64,000 nt of DNA from Manduca sexta. Taxonomy: Eukaryota > Arthropoda > Insecta > Lepidoptera > Sphingidae. Below, piece by piece: positions 36,503-48,500 of this stretch. The notes under the pieces were generated by a model. It saw only the letters and a list, made by a program, of their open reading frames with translations, was not told the origin of the DNA and searched no databases. The stretch spans positions 3,224,001-3,288,000 of the forward strand of contig NC_051142.1 of the NCBI RefSeq assembly GCF_014839805.1, read 5' to 3'. Each line of letters opens with the position of its first letter. The stretch's first letter is position 1. Position numbers and translations under genes: made by a program.

Positions 36503-39500
36503 GTGAGTACCTCAATATTGATTTTTACATCAATCGGAATGTGTGTTATTTTCTGTACATATGTAACAGTCGTTTATGGAGAAGTCGTAAATGGTTTTAA
36601 AAAACACTGTTTCATTAGATAATGGAGGTAACGTATCGATTTATTATTAGAAACTCAGTATCCTTGAGTTCAATGTTTTGTTAGATTAGAAGCGAATTCG
36701 TGCCTAATTACAAAAGGTTAAATTTTCAGTGTCGCAATGTATTTTCTGACTTAAACCTAGTCGTTTACAGTTTATACAATGAATATTTATTATTTTTATG
36801 ATGATACAAGACTACCATGTGCTCTCTATACAAATTCAATGATCAATAAAATTTAAATTGTTGATAATTAATAATTATTTAGTCTGCAGTAATGTGACTA
36901 ACAGCATTTGTAGATATTTAAAAATATATATTAAATGTGATTCATACACTTGTATTACATTTTGCATTACATAAATATGCTTTGTTTTTTTTTGTTTAAA
37001 CTGTGATGTCACAGTATATTTTAATTTGTGTTGAATTTATTAGAATAGAGCATTCTTGAAAATTAAGTCTATTATGAACTATGTTTTATATCATTAAATT
37101 GATGGTCAAATATGGTTCACATGCTGGCCAGCCTAAGCTAATAATTGAAACTATGGCTTTGATTCTGAAAATTATCCTGCTAATAGTGAGGTATATAATC
37201 CATGACTGCTATAAATAAATTCTTTTCTAACTGAATGTCAACCACTGGCCAATCTCACCACAGATTAGCCAAGTAAGCAGGACAGTGTACAAGTTTATAT
37301 GCATTACAGAGGTGCAATCTCTGTTCCTTTGCTCTCATAGTCTGGTGAGACAGCAAACCAACATGACAGTATTTATGCACTGACTACCTTGGTACTGTTG
37401 TTGTAATGCCTATGCGGTATGAGTACGAATATAGCACAGAGGACCTAGGTTTGAAATTGGAATACTGGGTTGGGCTAAAATAATTATGACTTTGTTATTC
37501 TATGTTAAAAATTACCTAGTCGCAGTTCTTAGTCAGGAAGTTGGCAGTATGATGTCGCCATGCCTCAGAAAGCATGTAAAGCCATCGGTCCTGTACCTCA
37601 TCTTCCTCCAGTCATGTTGGATTGCCCTGTCACCGGACTACCAGAGTGCACTTGTATACTATAATATCTTCTGCGTACTTGGCTGATCTCTCATGAAATT
37701 GGCCGCCATGGTCAAAATTCGGCTAAGCCTAAGAGGGATTCAAAATTTGCAGGCATAATTTGTTAATATAATTTTTTTTACAGACTGTAAAATATTTTTT
37801 GAGGTTTTATATTTTTAATAGGTATTTGGATATTCTAAAAAGGCACCGTTCTAGCCAGGCTTTCTGTGAAAGATTACCACACGATGTACATACGAATTGC
37901 TATATCATCATTCTCTTGTCCTTAACCTACATTGGGGAGGAGTCGGCGCAACGTTTCTTACAAAAAATTGCTGAAATCGTTTTTTCTAGGCCTAATGTGT
38001 GTGACGTCGACACTATTTTTATTATTCTCACGGAAAAAGCTAGATTATTATTACCCATTATGAGAATGGCTGAACTTAGAGTCATTAGTCTTCCGTCCCA
38101 ACGTTAAGCCATACGGGCAAAGATCGAAACATTCGGTCAAAGGTTAGGCGAGGCCCCAAGCGAAACAAAAAGAAACAGACGCGAGGCCCCGCGCAGAGTA
38201 AGAAAACCTTCCCCTGTTTTAACAGTTTCGTCGGTAAGAACCTAAAAAAAGGTCCTATGAGGCACCGCGCGAGGCCTCTGTAAGCGCGAGGCCCCGGGCG
38301 GTTGCCCGGTTCGCCTCCTCCAAAGGCCGCCTCTGCTGATAACTCGTCTAAGACGTTAAAGCCGACGACCTAAGACGTTAATCACGAAACAGATTAGTCT
38401 ACCATTGTAGTGACCGAAAACACGCAAAAGCATATAGGAGAACACGCGTCCTAATATTATCTAGTACGATTGTGTAGATTTTATCTTTGGTTATCAAGCG
38501 TCCGGCGAGTCGCCTTGTTTACTATTTCGGAAACACTCTCTGAATATATTACGTAGGCTTACGCTTGTTTTGCAATGTCGTTGATCTCGTTTGTGTAAAA
38601 TAATTGTTAAAATGTATGTGGTTTTTGCTGTTGACGCGCTTTTTGTGGTATGTAGTTTATTTTTTTAATATAATAAATGTAAATGTGTTATTTATTGGCG
38701 CGAATTGGTATTGTGATTCATAATGTTGGATTTATATTATTTTTAAGCTATTGAACGAAGTAAAATGTTTGCAAAAAATGCCATAGTAGTAACTAGTAGC
38801 GATAGTCTAGCGGAGATAAGACTTTAGTTGTGGGTTCGCTCGCTGCTCTCAGGTCACGCATGACTGACTTTTCCAAGTTGCGTGAGATTTATTTGTTAAT
38901 AATTATTATCTTAAGGTTACTTTGCGCCGGGAATTGTGAGGGAACCTACATCGTCTAAGTTTCTCGATAAAATTTTGAATTTACCGTACTAGACTAGCGT
39001 GATGGAAAGGTCTAAATTTTTGATCATCCGTGTTAGAGGTCTGTGGACAATGTGCGGTATTACGTGCATATTACAGAATTATACTTGTATAAATAATAGA
39101 TTATAACACAAAGAAAAAAATGCGGACATAGATAAACGTTGAGATTAAATCAATGACATTGCTTTGCAATGTCACACAGCTGTTTAATTAGATTGAAATC
39201 GTAAAATTGATTTGCAATAAAGTTTATTACAAGGTTTCCCTAATACTGAGTGGTTGACATTTTTAGATCGCTAAAGGTGCATTCACATGTACTACTATAT
39301 ATCACAGCGACAAAATGTGATCGAGCAGTCGCGATGTGGCCGAAATCAACGTTAATATAATTTATTTAAAAATTGGTAGTTCCACTAACAAGGACTAAAT
39401 TCTGGAGAGCGCAGCGTTGGACGTCCACCTGCAAGATGGACAGACGATGAAGGTTGCAGGAACACATTAGATGTAGGCTGCGACAGGTCCGTCTAGAAGT

Positions 39501-42500
39501 TTTTGGGGAAGGCCTATGCATATGTGCCCAGCAGTGGACTTAATATGGCTGATGATGATGAATTTTGGTTCAGAGTTTAACCGACTGGACGATATCGACA
39601 GCATCGTAACCACAACACAATAACTGCTTGAACACGTTTTGTCGCTGCGATGTGGTGTGTTTTAGTACGTGTGAATGGACCCTTAAGGAGGAAAACGTTA
39701 ACTAGTATTGGTGTAGTTCAGGTTTGTCACTCAGTAGATTGTTTTAAGCCATTTAAATAATAAAGTAATGAAGCTGGGAACATACAATTTATACTATTGT
39801 GATATGGTTTCAAGTTATTTAGGCTAATGATAGTTTTGACAGACCGACAACCCCGTCAACCCAAAACAGAACAGCTTGACGCAGCCGAAGATAAACGATA
39901 TTAATGATTTCTTTACAACTATTTAAACTCTATTCTTTTTTTGATTTTGTGCGTTTTTGCCACTGATTAGATCTCCGGAGGACTTCACGTCACGCAAGTT
40001 TCAAAACTCGGCTAAATCCATTTAGCAACATGCGTAATGCGTACATAACATGCAAAAAGACAAAATTGTATTTCTGTAATATACATACAGTCTATGTTTT
40101 TGCTATTTTTAACCTGTAATCATCAGAAATACGACACACCTAATACGACTCCATTTCCGTTTCCAAAGACGTTTCTTTACACTCAGTATTTATGTTTGTT
40201 ACAGTTGCTGTGGTCCTTCTGCGGTTGCTTACTGGTTTCCCTATTGGTCGTGTTCTTCTACTATTATAGAAGATGGCGTTCCAAAGGTAACTAATTAACG
40301 CTTTCATAAAGCATTTCGTGCGTTTAGCAATGCGTTGCGAAAATTATCACGTAGCCGAGTTAAATGGCAAATGTGAATTATCAAGGTCTTTTGTTAATTT
40401 GTAACAGTTCCGCGTATTAATGTCATCCTTTCTGGTTTTGAGTTAAATGTTAATAATTTATGCGTGTATTGAACTTAAAATGTATTAAATATCGACTAAG
40501 TTAGTTGTTGAATTTAACACCAAAATAAATAATTTCGTAACAGTATCTTGCCTAATTTTTCGACTGTAGTTTTTTTGGTTTACCTAGTGCGATAAATGGC
40601 ATTCTTTCTAATCACTGTTACGTTTTTATTCTTACTTAGTTTTAACATTATATGAGTTATGCTTGTTTTTATCTGTATGAAAGTTAGTCCACTTTCTCTA
40701 TTCATGGTAATAGTCATAATTAGTGGTATTTTTGACTAAATTACGCCGTTTGTTTTGTGTCAACTCATATGACTTTAATTTACTTTTACGAGTAATGAAG
40801 AAATATGCTGTCAGAGCCTGTTTCACATTTGCCTTATTAAACGTTGATAGCCCAATATAATATGGGGGGACCAAATACAAAAGTCAGTTTCCAAAAAAAT
40901 TGTCAACAAAAGAATTCTTACAGGCATTAATTGCCTTACATGTTAACTGGCGAAATTAAATTCTTGAACGATGCGAAACAGGGCATCAGTGTTGTAATTA
41001 TATCGATAAATTTTCATAAAAGTTATTTTTCGTCAGAATTATCGGGCGGCACCGGATTGGCCGGTGCCGCTGGCGAGCCGGCAAAACGGTTCCGGAAACG
41101 GGACAAGATGCTGTTCTACGGCAGGAGGATGCTGCGGAAGGTGAAGTCGATATCGAACTCTGGGCAGGGACGCAAGCGGCGCGCCGTGATGAGGTTCGCA
41201 CGGAAACTACTGCAGCTGAAGAAGGAGGCAGCTCCTGAACAACTCAAGGTAGGTTCTGGGCGTCATGCTTCTTATGCAGAAGTCGTATTGACAGAAACAA
41301 TACGAGTTCTGCACATTCTTCTGTGCATTTGATGCTAATGTACTCGTTCATTTAGTTATGATATCGTGATAGTAATTGTATGTTACAAAAGAATTACGGA
41401 CAGATTTACTTTGTTATTATTTTACGCGTTAATAATATATGGTCTAAATAGTTCTTGTTTAATGGAATCAAATGATACACTCAAAATAAAATTGAAGTAT
41501 ATCTACGTTAATTTGACAAATTATTATCATAAATAGTCGCTTGTAAAATTATTATATAAATAATAATTATTACATAAATCATTATATACTTATTTATAAT
41601 AATTAAAGTTTATCGTAAATAGTCACGTGTATGTAATTTGTATATAGTAGATGCTACGCTTTCTGGCCTTTGGTTACAAAATTTTTTAAGTAGAAAACAT
41701 CCCCTGGAAGGCAGACAATATTATCATGGTGTGGGGCAGTGTTTCTGACTTATCGTATGGGCATATGCGTCCTAAAGATTATAAAAGTATTACTTATAAA
41801 AAATATGCGCGTGAAAATAGTATCTACACAATGGTAAACAATCACTTCTCTCAGATGACGAGCGTTAAATGCGCGTCATTATTATGGGCAGTGAAAAACA
41901 ACCGGGCGATTATATAATATAATATCAGCCCTGTATTGTATACTTTTCCACTGTTGGACACGGGCCTCCTTTACTACTGAGAGGAATTAGTCCGTAGCCC
42001 ACCACGCTAGCTTAGTGCGGATTGGTAGAATACATCCCCTTAAAATTATTTTAAAGAACTTCTCAGGTATGCAGGTTCTCTCACGATGTTTCCCTTCACC
42101 GTTAAAGCAAGCGATCATTCATAAAGAATACTCATATAGCTTTAGAAAAGTCAGAGTTGCGTGCCCTTGGGTTTTGTACCTGTGGATATTAGTCTTGGCA
42201 GTTTGTTTCAGTTCCAATTAGGCTATCGCCGCATTTGTTATCGTATTTAATATTATAATGCGTCAAAATAATAATAATTACATAAAGTTACGATATTGTG
42301 TGCCTGATTTAAGAGTTTCAAGTTAATATTATAATTGTTGTATTAAACAGCTAATGTCAATGGTACTCATTTTATTACTATTTATTTCGGAGCGTATAGT
42401 AGAGTGTGCCTTTGTATATGGTCGGCTTATATATTTGTGATGAGTAGCATTTGCTCAGAAGATGTGGAACACGCCCTTATACCAGCATTTATACAACAAA

Positions 42501-45500
42501 TGAAAAGTATTTAATGAAAATTATAAGTACCGCCTTCAATAACAACTAAAAACAAAAAAATATTTACAGAATTTTGTAGTCGGTGTCTGTGTTTGTTTTT
42601 TTTACCAGCACGGCGTAGTGACCGCACTGTACGTGATGGTAAGTGGAGTGGGGTCAAATTGAATGTCGACTGACGAGAGATGATTACCCCTCGACAGTCG
42701 ACACAATTATGCCGGCCTATTGGAACCGGATATACACAGGCTGATCCCGGAACGCGACACACTTACGTGGGCCACTATGGCGGGTTTTAACACCTTATAC
42801 GGTGATCGCTATCCGTGCGTATGTAAAATATATTACCACCGGCGACATGCGGCGAGTGACCCCCCGCCCCCTATGTAACGATCCGGAACATTTTCCTGTA
42901 CGCCCCCGCCAAGTTCCGGAAAATCGCTAAAATACCTTTGTTACATAACATCACGCATTTATCCCCGAAGGGGTATGCAGAGGCGCAAATAGGGCCACCC
43001 ACTTTTCGCCAAGTATGTTCCGTCCCATGATGTGATAGGGGGCGAGCCTATCGCCATATCGGGCACAAATTCCAGACTCCGGGCTGATACTGAGCAGAAA
43101 AACCCAAATATCACTTTGCCCGACCCGGGATTCGAACCCAGGACCTCAAAGCGCTATTGTACCGGACATGCAATACAACTACGCCACCGAGGCAGTCCTA
43201 ATACTTTTGTTATTGTTTTAAAATAAAAAATCCAATGTTAGATAACTCGTTGTTCGAACCCCCCGTCCCATTCAAATTTCGTTACGCATTACTTGAGCAG
43301 CTCCTGTGATAGACTACATATTTAAATATTACTGCTACTATAAACATATCACGAAGTTCTTGCACAATATATTATTGCAAGAACTTTTTAGTTGTAAGGG
43401 TTTATCGAGAAAGGATACTTTTATGTGTATATGATAATCTTGTGACTATTTTCTTGTATGAACTGTTTAAAATATTATAAATTCTTTTCAACAAATAATT
43501 AAATTAATAAATATCACATCACATATAGGTTTTGGAGCCTCCAGCCGAGTACCTCGAGGAGGACCTGACGAGTGACGATCGCGTGCCGCCAGACGCTCTC
43601 TACATGCTGCACAGCATCAGAGTGTTCGGACACTTCGAGAAGCCCGTGTTCCTGATGCTGTGCAAACACACGGAGATATTGAACTTGCCTGCTGGAGCGT
43701 TCCTGTTTAAAGTCGGTTAGTTTGACTTAAAATGCTAGTGGAGGAGCACTTGGTTACTCGATGTTAAGTGATCTATTTTTACATTTACAATTCTGTGAGA
43801 AGCATGTCTGGGTTTGAATGGGACAAATAATTAGGTTTGGAAGGTATTTTTTGGACCTAGTGTTGTGGAATATTTTTTATGAGGGTGTGAATAGACTCAT
43901 TGCTACAATTTTTTGTTTTTTTCTCTTCACTCTTTGTCATCGAATTAATACAGTTTTATATATTTTGATAATAGTTAAATTTTCAAATTAATATTTATTC
44001 ACACCTGCCTGCAGTTACATTCTGTCCAATGTTATATATTAATGAAATTTGATTTAATAATAACCGTATATACTTACATGAAGTGATTGTGTTGGTCCGT
44101 TGCAGGCGACACAGATGAAAACGTGTACGTGGTACAGAACGGGCGCGTGAACGTGTACATCACGAACCAGGACGGCAGCGGCCTGTCGCTCAAGGTGGTG
44201 CGCGCCGGCGAGAGCGTCACCTCGCTGCTCAGCTTCACCGACGTGCTCACGGTAAACACACACACACGTACACACACACACGCGCACACACACACGCGCA
44301 CACACACACACACACACACACACGCACGCACTCATTTACACAATTAGACTAAAACACGTACGTACTAACGCGCATGCGCACGTACTAACGCACGCGTGCA
44401 CGTACATACACGTGCCCGTAACGCATCTGCGTACTTTTACAGTAACGTACGATAATGTTTTTAATTGCCATTTGTTACCAGCACATTTTTATAACTTACA
44501 GTTACAACTTATCATATTGGTTAAAACTGAATATGTGAATTATATAGAACCTTAGTGGCAACATGATAAACTATATTATTTTCAAAATTATTTAACACCA
44601 TGGAACTGTAAAACATTTATTTTCTACTGTATAACATTGTATTAAATTTGTAACTCTAGGGTCGCTCACAACCGTACAAGACTGTGAATGCGAAGGCTCT
44701 CGAAGATTCCCAAGTGATCAAGCTGCCGATGCGAGCGTTTCAGGAGGTGTTCAAGGAGTATCCTGACATATTTGTACGCGTCATACAGGTCAGTATTTCA
44801 CTACGTTTTGATTACAATTAATTACAATTACTCCTTTACACATCACAAGACGAGTATGTAGAGATGCGGCCATTTGTCTCGCGCTTTATTAGCGTGTAAA
44901 TTGATCCTTGAAGAATCGGATATCTATATCAACTAAACGCACGCGCGAATTTTAACCTTTTAATATATGTGGTAAGTAACAAAATTGCGTGTCTAAAACC
45001 TGGTCGCTAGTCGCCTATCGTAAATGTGTGCTGCCTTCATGCGACATACAAGGCGATAGTCTAAATTAGGGTTTTAGGTTTATGTGTATTTGAAATTAGC
45101 TGGTTTTGGATAAGAGTTTTTGAATATATTTGTTTCTGTATGTATGTTCGTGCAGATCATCATGGTCCGGCTGCAGCGCGTGACGTTCACCGCACTGCAC
45201 CAGTACCTCGGACTCAGCGCAGAGTTAGTGAACCCGGTAAGTGGTGGAGTTAGTTTACTAAACATTCAACATTTCAGCCGGGAATCGTTCACTGCTGGAC
45301 ATAGGCCTCCCCCATTGAGGGCCATAGGGACCGGTTCTGGGCCGCCCTAACCATGTCGTCGGTTCATTTCGTAGTGGGCCTGCCTACGCTGCGTCTTCCA
45401 GTTCGGGGTCGCTACTCCAGAACTTCTCCGCCCCAACGGCCACTAAACATTACCGGACTTAATTACTTGGTTGATCTGCGCTACAAAAAACCGTCGATAA

Positions 45501-48500
45501 CTGTTTGAATTATTATCTCGCAGGGCCGCGACAAGCGTCGCCCGACGACCGTGTCGTCGTCGCCGGGCAAGTCCAGCAAGCTCGCGAGCGACGCGCCCGC
45601 ACACGCGCCCGCGCACGCGCCCGCACACTCGCCGCACCACGACAGGAACAACACCGAACATTTAGTGAGTGGACGCTTGCATGTATATGTTGATGATTGA
45701 TATTGGAATGATTTTCCCTGAATATCGTTATGATTATCATTTTAATTATTGTAAATAGTTTTCCCCTTTAAGTATTAAATTTTAAAATAGCATCAATATT
45801 CATAATTCATGATTTTTTTTTCAACATTATGACTTAAAATTTCCTCATTCGCAAACTCATTAAATTAGATGTTAAGTTTGGTTATATAAAAATACTTTTT
45901 TCATAATATCTTACAAAATAGATGTATGTAAAATAGTATTGTATGTGTGAGAGTGACTAACACGTTTGCGTGGCGCGGTAGGAAGGCGGGCACCAGGTGT
46001 CGTCGCCCATACACATCCAGGGCCGGCGGCAGCGACCCGACATGGTGCCCGACGTCACCTCCAACACGCCACAGGTATTTACTACTACTGCCTACCAAGT
46101 CTTTGTGTTGTGCCGATTGTCAGACTTATAGGGCCATAACGCACTCTTAATAAAATAATAACCTATTTCAAAATTGTTAATTTGTGGCAGTCGTCGGAAA
46201 ACAAATTTTTGTTGGCTACCTTTTTTTTTAAGTTCCTATAAAATTGAGCTTATTAAAGATAGGTAAAAAATTAAACCTATAGCATGAAAAAAAAGGGAAA
46301 AACCAAAAAGGTCGCAAACAGAAATTGGTTGTTTAATGATTTCCACAAATTGGAAATTTTGGAATGGGTCATTATTTTATTAAGAGTTCGATAATATGTC
46401 GAAGTTCATTGTTGCTAAAAATAACCAACAAGAATTTTATGTTGATTCAAATGTCCAAAGTATTTATTTGTAACTTTCCTCGCTGCGTTTACTATTTCTT
46501 CGATTCGCGATTAAGTTAATATTCCAATGGAAAGGTCTAGACTCTAGACACATTAATAAATGTATCCTTTAGTAATGTACATTGTCAAAATTACCATTAT
46601 AAATTCAGAATATTTTCCAATCCAATTGATTACAGACAGTATCGTTTTTACAATTCTGCCGATGTCAAGTCAGAATATTTTTGTTACACTATATAAATTG
46701 CATATCACACATTATCTGATATATACTTATTTGCAGCAGCAACCTGACGTGCAACCGACGTCATCTTTACCGAGGAACAAAGAAGGATCCTGGTACAAGA
46801 AATACAGCACCGATCATCTCGACGAACAGGTACTAAACGTCTATTTCTATATTTATATTTAAGTTATGGGTATATTAAATCACATAGAAATACTTGCACG
46901 CAGTGTATTCGCCAGCCAGTTTCATAAATATAAGCTTATATGTATCTACCCTCTTTTGTGTTTTTTTTATGATCTTAAGTATACTGTACTTATTAACAGT
47001 TTTGAGTCTATAATATACCCATAAATTGTCCGGGCTCTCAATAATAGTTTTAATAAAATAGACTTTATTTTATGTTCATTAAAGTCGTTCTCAAAGGACT
47101 CCCGGCAGCCGCTTATAAGTTGATAGTCATATGATTGGTGTATTTGTTTATATTACTGCTACGAATTGGCGAATATGGTATAGAAGTGGACAGATGTGGA
47201 TGGAGTTGGCTTCTTAGTAAAAGACCTTGATGTTAAGATCCATGTAGTCTAAATATCAGTCGAGGGATGTTCCTTAGTTCGTCTTTTAGAATTGTACCAG
47301 TCTTTTTTATACGTCACGACAAAGTATACTCCACTGCACCTGATGGTAAGTGGTATGGGTTCCAATAGTATCCGTATCCGAAAAATGATGTTCAGCAGTC
47401 GACACAATTATGCCGGCCTGTTGGAACAGGATATACACAGGCTGCTCCCAAAACGCGACACTTTTGCGTATGTTTCAAATATATTAATTTTATTCTAGGC
47501 TCTAATCCAAATAGCAACAGAGGCTTTTGTCAAAGAGTTGGGACTTGATAACGATAACATACTAAAGGGCAATGTGCAAGTGAGGGACCTGCCCGCTGGC
47601 ACATACATTATGAAGGAAGAGAGTCATAAGGTACTTACATTTCAGTTACAGTATATGGGTAGATGCTTTTAATTTTTTTTAGACCATTTTGGCATTTGAA
47701 AAATTCCATATAAATTTTCTATTAGAGCTCAGTAATACAGCTCTTTGTTTTTTGAAGATGTAACATAAAGCTTGGCTGTATCTGTTTTTAGATGGGTGCA
47801 ATAACTGTAATAAATTGTCATATTGATTGTATGTTTATTGATTTTTATATTTCGGCAATAAATACAAGAATGTTGTTTTATAATTAGAAACTTGAATACC
47901 CATTAAAAAAGAGGCAGTTGTATTTTAACATCAATTTATATTTTCTATATAATACTAGTAATCAAATATTTTTTTTTTAATATATAATATGAAAACTGTA
48001 AAATAAGCTTTAGTTAGAAAATATGCTACTATCGTTTTCTCTTACTTTATCACACTAATTTATTTATTATCTACTAATTTAGTGTTAATTTCTTCCCTTA
48101 AGCTGTATTATAGTATCAAAGGTGAACCAGAAATTGTTCAGGTAATGAATGTGTATTCGTAAGAATGCTGTGTGGTCATCGACTCATTACTCGATATTTT
48201 TAGTTTTATCGATAAATAAATCGATTATCATGGCATGAAATATCGTAAAGTATTGTCGATAATTTAAAGTGTTATCGTTTATTATTTTCTTAATATACCA
48301 TTTCGAAATGGGGTAATTTTCGAAGTTCATATCTGCATATGCATCAACAAAAATATATACGAAAAATAAATTGTTCAGTGAAAACAATATTAAAATTGGT
48401 TGGAAAGGAAGCAATCAGTAGTTGGTCATAAACTATATTGATTCATTTATTTGAAACTTAATTTCTAATCGACATAAATATATTGGAAAATGTATTAATT

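Noticed and set aside
38485..38497. Resemblance to the miR-9 seed (TCTTTGGTTATC)
   Set aside because: Only 12 bases match, the rest of the mature sequence differs and no hairpin arm complements it.
42940..43197. Possible tRNA gene from A- and B-box matches
   Set aside because: The sequence lacks a complete cloverleaf and acceptor stem and continues into a SINE body shared with three other copies.
43032..43226. 64-codon plus ORF with a [14 protein letters not shown] peptide
   Set aside because: This is the antisense of a tRNA-derived SINE B box, a peptide that turns up in many false insect gene models.
44054..44347. Overlapping ORFs of 85-93 codons on both strands
   Set aside because: They run through the CA/CG microsatellite and the antisense of sws exon 5; their Cys-Val and Thr-His repeats are artefacts.
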